A DNA stretch of 16,339 bases from JBJXHB01 sp046160725 (GTDB lineage Bacteria > Pseudomonadota > Gammaproteobacteria > Burkholderiales > Burkholderiaceae_C), in the NCBI GenBank assembly GCA_046160725.1, contig JBJXHB010000054.1:1-16339 (forward strand), read 5' to 3'. Below, in pieces: positions 1 through 8,199 of the stretch. The notes below the pieces were generated by a model, which had not been told where the DNA came from, did no database searches, and saw only the letters and a list, made by a program, of their open reading frames with translations. The position numbers and the translations under genes were made by a program. Positions within the stretch are counted from its first letter, which is position 1. Each line of letters begins with the position of its first letter.

Positions 1-629
1 TGACGCACGACCCGTTCAAGGCCCTGCTGGTGCCGCGGCCGATCGGCTGGATCGGAACCGTGGACGCGCAGGGCCGGCCCAACCTGGCGCCGTACAGCTT
101 CTTCAACGGCGTCAGCGACCGCCCGCCCATGGTGATGTTCTCCTCGGCCGGCACCAAGGACAGCCTGCGCAACGTCCGCGACAACGGCGAGTTCACCTGC
201 TCGCTGGCCACCGACGCCCTGCGCGACGCGATGAACATGAGCTCCGCGGCGGTGGCCCCGGAGGTGGACGAGTTCGCGCTGGCCGGCCTGGAGGCGGCGC
301 CGTCGCGGTTCATCCGCCCACCCCGGGTGGCGGCATCGCCGGCGGCGCTGGAATGCCGGCTGTACCAGTTGGTCGAGTTGCCCGCGCCGCAGCGCGGAGA
401 CGCCTACACCGTGGTGATCGGCGAGGTGGTCGGCATCTACATCGACGAGGCCTACATCCGCGACGGCATCGTCGACACCGCCGCCATGCGCCCGCTGGCC
501 CGCCTGGGCTACATGGACTATGCGGTGGTGGCGCCGGAGGTGATGTTCAGCCTGAACCGACCCCAGCCGACCGACGACGGCCGCAGCGCCACGCTGGCCG
601 CAGGGCCGTGGGACGGCGTCTACCGTTGA
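1..629 (+). CDS. Flavin reductase family protein (5' end outside window)
   Basis: This is a flavin-reductase-like, FMN-binding split-barrel protein, and 208 residues lie in the window. The reading frame is open from base 3, upstream of the GTG at 30, and begins with THDPFKALLVPRPIGWIGTV. That opening is typical of the N-terminal part of this family, so the true start lies before the window. The family signature continues with NLAPYSFFNGVSDRPPMVMFSS, where backbone and Ser/Thr contacts hold the flavin phosphate in known members. Family members reduce FMN/FAD with NAD(P)H or bind flavin as partners of monooxygenases; the substrate cannot be told here. There is no signal peptide or membrane segment in the visible part, so it is probably cytosolic. 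The stop is TGA at 627-629, and the next gene starts 78 bases later on the same strand. Family confidence is high; the physiological role is unknown. Confidence 0.88.
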   Translation, partial: THDPFKALLVPRPIGWIGTVDAQGRPNLAPYSFFNGVSDRPPMVMFSSAGTKDSLRNVRDNGEFTCSLATDALRDAMNMSSAAVAPEVDEFALAGLEAAPSRFIRPPRVAASPAALECRLYQLVELPAPQRGDAYTVVIGEVVGIYIDEAYIRDGIVDTAAMRPLARLGYMDYAVVAPEVMFSLNRPQPTDDGRSATLAAGPWDGVYR

Positions 630-707
630 GACCGGTGCGGGGCCCGGGGCAGGCGTTGCGTCCATGCCGGCCCAGAATCGGCCCATGAGCCCTGCCCGGC
701 CCAGCCG

Positions 708-3700
708 ATGACACCGCCGAGTCCGCCGCCGGCCGACGACCCCGCGATTGCGTTGCGCCTGCTGGGCCCGGCTGCGTGGCGTGCCACCGGCGTCGGCGCC
801 GATTGGCAGCCCCTGGCCGAACGCGACGCCTTGCTGCTGGCGCGCCTGGCGCTGGACGGCCCGCAGCAGCGCCACGATCTGGCCCTGCATGTCTGGCCGG
901 CGGCCGACGCAGCGCGGGCCGCCACCAACCTGCGCCAGCGGCTGTTCCGTCTGCGCCGCCAATGCGCCGCCCTGGTCGACGAGCACGACGGCCACCTCAG
1001 GCTCGGCGCCCCGGTGCGCTGCGATGTCACCACGGACGCCGACGAGGCGGCCCTTTCCGGCCCCTTGATGCCCGGCCTGGCACCACCGGAGCCGGAGCTG
1101 CAGCACTGGCTGGACGACGCCCGCGCACGCTGGGCCGTGCAGCGCCTGGAGCGCCTGGCCGGCCGGGCCCAGCAACAGGAGGACGGTGGCGCCCTGGCCG
1201 CGGCGATCGCCACTACCCAGGCGCTGCTGGGGCTGGACCCGCTGCAAGAACATGCCTGGCGTCGGCTGATGCGGCTGCACTACCTGCGCGGCGACCGTGC
1301 CGCCGCCGTGGCCAGCTTCGAGCGCTGCGAGCAGGTCCTGCGCGACGAGCTGGGGTTGAAGCCGGCTGCCGAGACCCTGGCGCTGCTGACGCTGGTGGAG
1401 CAGGCCCAGGCCGCCACGCCGACACGCGGGCCGATGCCGCTGGCGCTGCGGCGGCCACCGCATCTGGTCGGGCGCGAGCACGAGCTGGCCGCCATGGCCG
1501 CGGCCTGGGACGCCGGCCATGCCTTCCTGCTGCTGGGCGAGGCCGGGCTGGGCAAGTCGCGCCTGCTGGAGACGCTGGCCGGCCAGGACCCACAGGCGCT
1601 GCTGCTGGCCGCCTGGCCTGGCGACGCCGCAGTCCCGTTCGCCACGCTGGCACGGTTGCTGCGGGCCATCGTGCAACGCGCCGGCCCGGCGCTGCAGCTG
1701 GACGACATGAGCCGGCGCGAGCTGGCGCGGCTGCTGCCCGAGATGGGACCTTCGCCCACGGCGCCGGGCCACCAGGCGCTGCTGCTGGGCGCCGTCGACA
1801 GCTTGTTCGCATCCGCAGGCCAGGCCGGCGTCGGTGCGGTGCTGGTCGACGACCTGCAGCATGCCGACGAGGCGTCGCAAGCGGCCCTGTTGCGCGCCGT
1901 GGCCCAGGCGAGCCTGCGCTGGGGCTTTGCCTGCCGGCCGCAGGGCACGCTGCCCGGCGCCTGGCCGGCCACCTCCAGCCGCGTCGAGCCGGTCCGGCTG
2001 GCGCCGCTGATGCCGCAGCAGGTCGAGCGCCTGCTCGACTCGCTGGCGCTGGCCGCGTTGCAGGACACCGGCCAGAAGCGCACGCTGGCCCGCCGTTGTG
2101 GAGGCAATCCGTTGTTCCTGCTGGAGTTCCTCAAGCAGGGCTGGCTCACGCAAGGCCTGACCGATCTGGCCCGCCTGCCGGTACCGCCCAGCGTCGAGGC
2201 GCTGCTGGCCGAGCGCCTGGGCCGGCTGTCCGATGCAGCGCTGGCCTTGGCTCGGGTGGCGGTCATCGCCGGCCAGGATTTCAGCGCCGACCTGGCCTTG
2301 CGCGTGCTGGCCTGCACCAGCACGGAGCTGATGCTGCCCTGGCGCGAGCTCGAAGCGGCCCAGGTGCTGCAAGGCGACGGCCTGGTCCACGACACCATGG
2401 CCGCCGCCGTGTTGGCTGGCCTGCCGGAGATGGTGCGGCGCGACCTGCACGGCCGCACGGCGGCCGCCCTGTCGGCGCTCGGGCGGGCCGGCGAGCGCAT
2501 CGCGTTGCACCATGCCGGCGCGCAGTCATGGGGCGAGGCGGCCCAGGCCACGCTGGCAGCGGCGGCCCATGCCCTGCAGGTCGGCAGCCTGAAGGACCAG
2601 CTGCAGCAGTTGCGCACGGCAGTGGATTGGTTCGACCGGGCCGGCCAGCCGCAACGCGCCTTCTTCGCACGGGTCCAGGCCCTTTCACCCACCGCGCTGA
2701 TCGATGGTCCCGCAGCGGCGGCCGCCGACCTGCCGGCACTGCGCATCGCGGCTGGCGACCCGGCAGCGGCCGTGGCGCTGGGCCTGGCCGAGCTGGAACT
2801 GGCGCTCTGGCGATACGACGGCACGGAGGCGGCACGCCTCGGCGCCGAGCTGCTGTCCATTTGCGAGCCGGGCAGCATCGATGAGCTGCGCGCCGGGCTG
2901 GGCCGGGCCTGCGGCCTGGCCATCGCCGGGCAGCCCGACGCCGCCCAGACTCTGGCCGGGCCGCTGGTCGAGCGCATACCGACGGTCGTCGACGACGTGC
3001 TGGCAGCCGAGCTGTGGGGCCTGCTGGCGATGGTGCTGTACAAAGCCGGCGCGATGAGCAACTGCGTCGCAGCGCAGCACCAGCAGATCGCAAGGGCCGA
3101 GCGAGCGGGCCACCTGGAGGCGCTGCTGGCGGCCCGCGGCGGCCGCGCCGCCTGCCTGGGCGCGATCGGTCGCAACGACGAGGCGCTGGTGGACCTGCGC
3201 CTGGGCCGGGCGTTGTTCGCCCGCCTGGGCGACAGTGTGCCGGCACGGTCCAACGACATGAACCTCGCGCTGGCGCTGATCGCCCGGCTGGAGCTGCTGC
3301 CGGCGCAGGACCTGCTGGAAGGCGTCAGGGCCTATGCCGCGCGCGTGGCGCCCGAGGGCCTGCTGCACGTGCTGGCCAACGACCTGCTGTGCGAGCTGGC
3401 GTTGATCCAGGGCGACCGGCCGACCCTGCTGCAGCGCTGGTCGGCGCCACAGGCCGCGGCGCATAGCCCGGCGCGCCGCAGTGCCGTGCTGGACCTGCGT
3501 GCCCGCGTCGGCCTGGCGCTGGGCTACACCAAGACGGCGCTGACCCTGTGGCAAGAGGTAGGCGCCGAGATCGGCGACATCGCCACCTGCGACATCCAGC
3601 TGCTGCGCCATTGGACCAATTCAACGGCGGCCATGGACCCGACGGCGGCGGTGGACCTGTGCTCGGCGGCGCTGCAGCGCTGCACCCGTGCCGGCTTCCC

Positions 3701-4010
3701 GGGCGGGCAGGCACAGGCCCTGCTGCGCCGCGCCCAGGCCCTGCGCCGGGCGGCACAGGTCGATGCCGCCGCGGCCGACCTGCGCCAGGCGGTGGCGCTA
3801 TGGCCAGGCAGCGCGCACCAGGTGCTGAACCCGGCCGAACTGCTGGCCGAGGCGGTGCGCTGCAGCGACACCGTGGGCGATGCCGACACGGCGCGCGACC
3901 TGCGGGCCCGCGCCGCGCGCTGGTGGGCCGATGAACTGCGGCACTACATCGCGCCGGTGGCGCAGGCCGGGTTCCGCGCCAACCCGCTCTATGCCGGGTT
4001 GTTCGACTGA
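708..4010 (+). CDS. SARP/BTAD-type transcriptional regulator with STAND ATPase and TPR-like tail
   Basis: This is a predicted cytosolic multidomain regulator of 1100 residues. Residues about 15-107 resemble the OmpR-like winged helix of SARP proteins, with LARLALDGPQQRHDLALHVW and an arginine-rich recognition region near 75-85. Residues about 130-235 match the bacterial transcriptional activator domain (LQHWLDDARARW; then HAWRRLMRLHYLRGDRAAAV). An AAA/STAND NTPase follows, with Walker A GEAGLGKS (277-284) and Walker B VLVDDLQHAD (378-387). The last roughly 500 residues are Ala/Leu-rich helical repeats compatible with TPRs. No LuxR-type helix-turn-helix is visible at the C-terminus, so DNA binding would rest with the N-terminal domain. 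In the family, ligand sensing by the repeat region gates ATP-dependent activation. ATG 708 is the only ATG in this frame after the upstream gene's stop. Its targets and ligand are unknown; the upstream flavin reductase is one possible target. The 3' end overlaps the convergent PEP-CTERM gene by 22 bp. Confidence 0.85.
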   Translation: MTPPSPPPADDPAIALRLLGPAAWRATGVGADWQPLAERDALLLARLALDGPQQRHDLALHVWPAADAARAATNLRQRLFRLRRQCAALVDEHDGHLRLGAPVRCDVTTDADEAALSGPLMPGLAPPEPELQHWLDDARARWAVQRLERLAGRAQQQEDGGALAAAIATTQALLGLDPLQEHAWRRLMRLHYLRGDRAAAVASFERCEQVLRDELGLKPAAETLALLTLVEQAQAATPTRGPMPLALRRPPHLVGREHELAAMAAAWDAGHAFLLLGEAGLGKSRLLETLAGQDPQALLLAAWPGDAAVPFATLARLLRAIVQRAGPALQLDDMSRRELARLLPEMGPSPTAPGHQALLLGAVDSLFASAGQAGVGAVLVDDLQHADEASQAALLRAVAQASLRWGFACRPQGTLPGAWPATSSRVEPVRLAPLMPQQVERLLDSLALAALQDTGQKRTLARRCGGNPLFLLEFLKQGWLTQGLTDLARLPVPPSVEALLAERLGRLSDAALALARVAVIAGQDFSADLALRVLACTSTELMLPWRELEAAQVLQGDGLVHDTMAAAVLAGLPEMVRRDLHGRTAAALSALGRAGERIALHHAGAQSWGEAAQATLAAAAHALQVGSLKDQLQQLRTAVDWFDRAGQPQRAFFARVQALSPTALIDGPAAAAADLPALRIAAGDPAAAVALGLAELELALWRYDGTEAARLGAELLSICEPGSIDELRAGLGRACGLAIAGQPDAAQTLAGPLVERIPTVVDDVLAAELWGLLAMVLYKAGAMSNCVAAQHQQIARAERAGHLEALLAARGGRAACLGAIGRNDEALVDLRLGRALFARLGDSVPARSNDMNLALALIARLELLPAQDLLEGVRAYAARVAPEGLLHVLANDLLCELALIQGDRPTLLQRWSAPQAAAHSPARRSAVLDLRARVGLALGYTKTALTLWQEVGAEIGDIATCDIQLLRHWTNSTAAMDPTAAVDLCSAALQRCTRAGFPGGQAQALLRRAQALRRAAQVDAAAADLRQAVALWPGSAHQVLNPAELLAEAVRCSDTVGDADTARDLRARAARWWADELRHYIAPVAQAGFRANPLYAGLFD

Positions 4011-4912
4011 TACCCACCACGCCGACGAGCGACCCCGGCCACGACGGCCAGGCCCGACAGCAGCAGCGCGCTGGGCAGGGGCTCGGGGATGGTGCTGACC
4101 CCCATCACCATGCCACCGGAGTCGAAGCGCACCGCCAGGCCGGCATAGCTGCCCTGCGCCAGATGAACATCCATCAGGTCGAGGTCGAACACCGAGTGCG
4201 CCTCCTTCGCGGCCGATGACTGCACGTGCATGAAGAGCAGCCCGGTGGCGCCGCCACTGTGGGCCAGCGAGAAAGTCAGCTCGGCGCTGCTCACCGGCCC
4301 GGTGAGCCAGCTGCCCCCGACCACGACGCTCTGGGTGCCGCTGGGCACCAGGTGCTGGCTGAGCGTGTACTGCGACGGCGCATGCCAGACGGCGGTGTAG
4401 TCACCTGCCAGCTGCGCCGTGCCGGAACCGCCGGTCACCGAGGCGGTGAACCCCATCGTCCCCATGTTGACGACGGCGACATCGGAGCTGGTGGGCACCG
4501 ACAGGTCGCCGCGCAGCCTCAGGTCAAAGGCCAGCGTCAGGCCACTGGCTTCGTTGAAGGTCAGGGCCCGGTTCTCCAGTGTGTTCCACAGCGTGTAGCC
4601 AGCCCTCAGAGCGGCCGTCGAGCGGTATTGCTGCGTCACGTGATTGCCGTCGCCGATGGACTCCACATAGACGCTGCGGCGCCCAGCGTCGAGGCGGGCC
4701 GACGCATAGGCGCCGTGGTATTCCGACAGGACGATGTCGCCGCCCACCGGAGCGGTGTCGGTGTCCGACCCGACCGTGTTCTTCTCGGCGTGGGTCTCCA
4801 TCTGGTTCAGGCCGACGGCCAGCGCCGGCGCATCGACCAGCAGCCCGGCCGCCAGGATGAGCGCCAGCGGGCGCCAGGTGCGCCAGGGGCGCGGGTTCGG
4901 TGTTGGTCGCAT
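3989..4912 (-). CDS. PEP-CTERM sorting domain-containing secreted protein
   Basis: This is an exported protein of 307 residues. It has an N-terminal signal peptide (basic residues, then hydrophobic PLALILAAGLLVDAPALA, cut near 32) and a C-terminal PEP-CTERM tripartite signal: IPEP at 275-278, a hydrophobic helix, then RRR at 296-298. Such proteins are recognised by an exosortase (EpsH/XrtA type), cleaved, and linked to exopolysaccharide production. No exosortase is encoded in this window. The middle region is Ser/Thr/Gly-rich with alternating beta-like stretches and no catalytic motif that I recognise. The start is fixed by AAGGAG (4919-4924, minus strand) six bases before ATG 4912. The longer open frame upstream to 6502 is a chance extension through the desaturase and kinase genes. 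Nine residues follow the arginines (GGYQSNNPA), which is longer than usual, and the last codons lie inside the convergent regulator gene. Confidence 0.88.
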   Translation of the reverse strand: MRPTPNPRPWRTWRPLALILAAGLLVDAPALAVGLNQMETHAEKNTVGSDTDTAPVGGDIVLSEYHGAYASARLDAGRRSVYVESIGDGNHVTQQYRSTAALRAGYTLWNTLENRALTFNEASGLTLAFDLRLRGDLSVPTSSDVAVVNMGTMGFTASVTGGSGTAQLAGDYTAVWHAPSQYTLSQHLVPSGTQSVVVGGSWLTGPVSSAELTFSLAHSGGATGLLFMHVQSSAAKEAHSVFDLDLMDVHLAQGSYAGLAVRFDSGGMVMGVSTIPEPLPSALLLSGLAVVAGVARRRGGYQSNNPA

Positions 4913-4918
4913 GTGGGG

Positions 4919-4924
4919 CTCCTT
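4919..4924 (-). promoter_or_regulatory. Strong ribosome binding site of the PEP-CTERM gene
   Basis: AAGGAG on the minus strand sits six bases before the ATG at 4912. It decides the start against the long in-frame extension upstream. Confidence 0.75.
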
Positions 4925-5086
4925 GAGGGTGTGCGGCGGATGCCGGGGCGCAGCCTCTCCCGGCGCCGTTACTGGGACGTGACCGGGGCTGCAGCTGCAT
5001 CGGCCGACCCGCCGGGAGGCTGCAACCGTGGCGCCCAACTCCTGGTCGCACCCTAGACTGCACCACCACCTGACTCCTACCCGACC

Positions 5087-6019
5087 ATGGCCGCCGCCCC
5101 CCGTGCCCGCCCCGAGGACCACTTCAGCCCTGATCAATGGCAGATGCTGACGGCACGCTCGCCCTGGCGCGGCCTGTGGCTGGTGGTGCACTGCTGGGGC
5201 GTGATCGGCCTGGCGATGGTCACGGGCGTGCTGTGGCCGTGGACGCTGCCGCTGGTGGTGGCGGTCATAGGCACCCGGCAGCTCGGCCTCTTCATCCTGA
5301 TGCACGACGGTGCCCACGGCCTGCTGCACCCGAACCGCCGGGTCAACGACGCCGTGGCCTACATGCTGTGCTCGTCCACGCTGGGCGCCTACCGGCCCTA
5401 TCACTTGCAGCACCACCGGTATGTTCAGCAGCGCGAGGACCCGGACCTGGGCCTGTCGGCGCCATTCCCGGTCACGCGCGCGTCGCTGTGGCGCAAGCTG
5501 CTGCGCGACCTGACCGGCCAGACCTTCTTCAAGCAGCGCCTGGCGCCGCTGCTGCGGGGCATGTGGGCACCAGCGCCGGGCCTGGCGGCGGCCGCACCGC
5601 TGAAGCGCGATTCGCAGGAGCTGGCCCGGGGCTGGCGCTTTGTCATCGGCAACGGCATCGGCCTGGCGGTCTTTGCCGCGGGCGGCCATGCCTGGGTGTG
5701 GCTGCTGATGTGGCTGCTGCCGATGGCCACCTGGCTGCCAATGGTCACGCGCATCCGCAACATCGCCGAGCATGCGCTGGTCGGGCGCGACCAGGCCGAT
5801 CCGCTGCGCCAGGCCCGCACCACGCGGGCCGGCTGGGCCGAGCGCGCGCTGCTGGCGCCTTACTGGGTCAACTTCCACCTGGAGCACCACCTGTTCACCC
5901 AGGTGCCGTGCTGGAACCTGCCGCACGCCCATGCCCAACTGCATGCGCGCGGCACCACGGCGCGCATGGAGGTGCAGCCCGGCTACCTCACGGTGCTGCG
6001 CCTGGCGACAACGGGCTGA
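5087..6019 (+). CDS. Membrane fatty acid desaturase family protein
   Basis: This is an integral membrane di-iron desaturase/hydroxylase of 310 residues. All three histidine boxes are present: HDGAH (H73, H77), HLQHH (H106, H109, H110) and HLEHH (H264, H267, H268). In the family these bind two irons and introduce a double bond or hydroxyl into acyl chains or related lipids, using electrons from a ferredoxin or similar partner. Hydrophobic segments occur around 30-50, 52-72 and 190-220, consistent with the four-helix topology in which the His boxes face the cytosol. Length is typical for the short bacterial members. The substrate (fatty acyl chain, carotenoid or other lipid) cannot be read from the sequence. 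ATG 5087 follows a 174-bp divergent intergenic region shared with the PEP-CTERM gene. The final 32 bases overlap the 3' end of the convergent histidine kinase gene. Confidence 0.9.
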   Translation: MAAAPRARPEDHFSPDQWQMLTARSPWRGLWLVVHCWGVIGLAMVTGVLWPWTLPLVVAVIGTRQLGLFILMHDGAHGLLHPNRRVNDAVAYMLCSSTLGAYRPYHLQHHRYVQQREDPDLGLSAPFPVTRASLWRKLLRDLTGQTFFKQRLAPLLRGMWAPAPGLAAAAPLKRDSQELARGWRFVIGNGIGLAVFAAGGHAWVWLLMWLLPMATWLPMVTRIRNIAEHALVGRDQADPLRQARTTRAGWAERALLAPYWVNFHLEHHLFTQVPCWNLPHAHAQLHARGTTARMEVQPGYLTVLRLATTG

Positions 6020-7445
6020 TGGGCCCGGCCGGCAGCACCAGCGTCGCCGCCAGGCCCGGCTGTGCATGGGCCAGCTCGAGCGTGCCGCCATGGGCCTGCG
6101 CCACCATCCGGCACAGGGCCAGCCCCAGGCCGACACCGCCGCTGTCGCGGCCACGGGCGGTGTCGGGGCGATAGAAGGCCTCGGACAGCCGGACCAGGTG
6201 CTCCTGCGCGACGCCGGGCCCGAAGTCACGGACCCGCACCACCAGCTGGCCGCCGTCGCGCCGCACCTGCAGCTGCGGCGGCCGGCCGTCCGGAGCCCCG
6301 CCATGGCGCAACGCATTGGCCACCAGGTTGCGCAACGCCATGGCCACGCGCGCCCGGTCCAGCGCCAGCGTGCCGGCATCGCCCGTGATCTGCAGGTCGA
6401 TGGCGGCGCCGGCAAAGTGGTCGTGCAGGACGGATCGCACCAGCGACGCCACGTCGCAGGGCTCGCGGTGCAGCGCGTGGTGCCCCCCCGCCAGGCGCTC
6501 ATGCTCCAGCAGCTGCTCGATCAGCAGCTTCATCTCCTGCAGGTCGTGCAGCAGGGCGTCACGGGTATGGGCAGGGTTGGCGTCGGCCGCATCGCCACGG
6601 CCGTGCCCGCCGGACAAGGCATCCGCGCCCGCCGTCGCAGCCTCGCCCAGCAGCTCCGCATTCAGCCGCGCGCGGGTCAGCGGCGAGCGCAGCTCGTGGC
6701 TGATGGCCAGCAGCAACTCGCGCTTGGCCTCCAACATGCGCTGCAGCTCGCGCGCCATGGTGTTGACCTGGCCGGCCAGCTCGCCCAGCTCGTCGCGCCG
6801 GCGCACCGGGATCGGCTGCGTGAAGTCGCCCTGGCCATAGCGCAGTGCTCCGGCCCGGATGTCATCGATGGGGCGGAACAGCCGCCGCACCGCATGGAAC
6901 ACCAGCAGCGTGGCCAGCAGCAGCAGGCCCAGCATCCACCAGCCCATGGCCCGCGGCCGGTCGTGCCAGACCTGTGGCGCCAGGCTGAAGCGGATGCGAT
7001 GCCCGTCGGTCGTGCGCCGGCTGACCATGCCGTCGGCCTTGTTGGCCTCGTCGGCATCGTCATCCGCGGCCCGGGCCTTTGGCCTGTCGCCGCGGCGCCG
7101 GTCGTGTCCATACGGCGGCTCGCCATGGCGCACGGTCGGCCCGTCGATGTAGATGCGCACCGGCAACCGCTGCTCGATCGCGCGCGCCCGGGCCACATCC
7201 GGCGGCGTGCCGATCTCGGCCGTCAGGCGGTCCACATAGTCGCTCAGCAGCGGCTGCACCACACCGCCATAGCCGAAGCGCAGCAGCCGTTCCATGCCAC
7301 CCATGACCACCGCACCGATGGCCAGGGCCAGCAGCAGGAACAGCGCCAGCAGCCGCAGGCTGAGGGACCGGTGGCCATGCGGTCGATGGCGCTGGCGTCC
7401 CGCAGGCGGCGGCGTCCCAGCCGCCGGACCTGGCGCCAGGGTCAT
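5988..7445 (-). CDS. Sensor histidine kinase of the OmpR/Cpx-type two-component system
   Basis: This is an inner-membrane sensor kinase of 485 residues, the last gene of the spy-like/regulator/kinase operon. TM1 lies at about 29-50, a periplasmic loop at 51-167, TM2 at 168-187 and HAMP at about 188-240. The H-box is LLAISHELRSPLTRAR with phospho-acceptor H250. The ATPase domain has an N-box (RNLVANALRHG, N373/N377), G1 (DFGPG, 407-411) and G2 (GGVGLGL, 436-442). It should autophosphorylate H250 and pass phosphate to D52 of the upstream-encoded regulator. There are two oddities: a highly charged stretch in the sensor loop (about 114-139), and a Gly/Ala/Asp-rich insertion after the H-box helix (about 268-297). 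I chose ATG 7445, 13 bases past the regulator's stop. GTG 7466, overlapping that stop, and TTG 7478 are in frame but weaker. The 3' end overlaps the desaturase by 32 bp. Confidence 0.9.
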   Translation of the reverse strand: MTLAPGPAAGTPPPAGRQRHRPHGHRSLSLRLLALFLLLALAIGAVVMGGMERLLRFGYGGVVQPLLSDYVDRLTAEIGTPPDVARARAIEQRLPVRIYIDGPTVRHGEPPYGHDRRRGDRPKARAADDDADEANKADGMVSRRTTDGHRIRFSLAPQVWHDRPRAMGWWMLGLLLLATLLVFHAVRRLFRPIDDIRAGALRYGQGDFTQPIPVRRRDELGELAGQVNTMARELQRMLEAKRELLLAISHELRSPLTRARLNAELLGEAATAGADALSGGHGRGDAADANPAHTRDALLHDLQEMKLLIEQLLEHERLAGGHHALHREPCDVASLVRSVLHDHFAGAAIDLQITGDAGTLALDRARVAMALRNLVANALRHGGAPDGRPPQLQVRRDGGQLVVRVRDFGPGVAQEHLVRLSEAFYRPDTARGRDSGGVGLGLALCRMVAQAHGGTLELAHAQPGLAATLVLPAGPISPLSPGAAP

Positions 7446-7458
7446 GCGGCCGCCGGCG

Positions 7459-8148
7459 TCATGCACCGGCCCCGGCAAAGGTATAGCCCGCGTTGCGCAG
7501 GGTCTTGATGCAGTCCAGCGGCGCCAGCTTGCGACGCAGACGGCTGACCAGGATGTCCACGGCGCGGGTGAACAGGTCCGCCTCCTGGCCGCGCAGCTGG
7601 GCCAGGATCTGATCGCGCGTGAACACCGTGCCCGGCGCCCGCGCCAACATCACCAGCAGCTCGAACTCGGTGCCCGTCAGTGCCAGCGCCTCGCCCTGGC
7701 GCACCACGCTGCGCCGCTGCAGGTCGATGACCAGGCCGTCGAAGCGCAACAGCTCAGCCGGCACCGGCGCCGCCGGCGCTGGCTCCGCGCGACGGCGGCG
7801 CAGGATGGTCTGCAGCCGCGCCGCCAGCTCGCGCGGCTCGAAAGGCTTGGGCAGGTAGTCGTCCGCGCCCAGCTCCAGGCCGACCACGCGGTCGGTCACC
7901 TCGCCGCGGGCGGTGAGCATCAGGATCGGAATGTCGCTGTCGCGGCGGATGGTGCGGCACAGCTCGAAGCCGTCCATCTCCGGCAGCATCACGTCTAGGA
8001 TGGCCGCATCGAAGGGCTCGCTGCGCAACAGGGCCAGGCCCCGGCTGGGCGTGGTCGCGGCCTGCAGGTCCAGCCCGAACCGACGCAGGTACTGCGCCAG
8101 CGGGCCGGACAGCTGCGTGTCGTCGTCGATCAGCAGGATGCGGGCCAT
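7459..8148 (-). CDS. OmpR/CpxR-type response regulator
   Basis: This is a cytosolic two-domain response regulator of 229 residues. The receiver domain (1-118) has the acidic pocket D8/D9/D10, phospho-acceptor D52 in DAAILDVMLPEMDGF, switch T79 and K101 in the YLPKPF motif. The C-terminal winged helix (about 133-226) has the family pattern ALTGTEFELLVMLARAPG, FTRDQILAQLRG and the recognition region RAVDILVSRLRRKL. It should bind tandem direct-repeat DNA when phosphorylated by the kinase encoded next. The CpxR/RstA subgroup is suggested by the adjacent Spy/CpxP-like gene; this is inference. The start at 8148 (ATG) has no clear Shine-Dalgarno, so translation may depend on read-out from the spy-like gene, whose stop is 50 bases upstream. 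The stop at 7459 is 13 bases from the chosen kinase start. Confidence 0.92.
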   Translation of the reverse strand: MARILLIDDDTQLSGPLAQYLRRFGLDLQAATTPSRGLALLRSEPFDAAILDVMLPEMDGFELCRTIRRDSDIPILMLTARGEVTDRVVGLELGADDYLPKPFEPRELAARLQTILRRRRAEPAPAAPVPAELLRFDGLVIDLQRRSVVRQGEALALTGTEFELLVMLARAPGTVFTRDQILAQLRGQEADLFTRAVDILVSRLRRKLAPLDCIKTLRNAGYTFAGAGA

Positions 8149-8160
8149 GTCGGCAAGCTT

Positions 8161-8199
8161 ATCCGGGCCGGCCCGCGCCGCACACCTGCCCGGCCGGAT
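8161..8199 (-). other. Inverted repeats between spy-like and regulator genes
   Basis: The short intergenic stretch holds a perfect 12-bp palindrome CGGGCCGGCCCG (8164-8175) and a wider pair ATCCGG/CCGGAT (8161-8166 and 8194-8199). A folded RNA here could attenuate or process the transcript, giving more of the first gene than of the regulator. GC-rich palindromes are common by chance in this genome, so confidence is low. Confidence 0.3.

Noticed and set aside
776..2884. Long plus-strand frame of 702 residues within the regulator
   Set aside because: It is an out-of-frame shadow with Arg/Ala/Gly-rich composition and no family features; high GC content keeps shadow frames open.
1280..3259. Minus-strand frame of 659 residues opposite the regulator
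   Set aside because: Ser/Arg/Ala-rich shadow with no domain, start signal or promoter.
4913..6502. Minus-strand extension of the PEP-CTERM frame to a protein of 837 residues
   Set aside because: It runs through the coding strands of the desaturase and kinase genes, is low-complexity Arg/Gln/His-rich, and the good ribosome binding site and signal peptide place the start at 4912.
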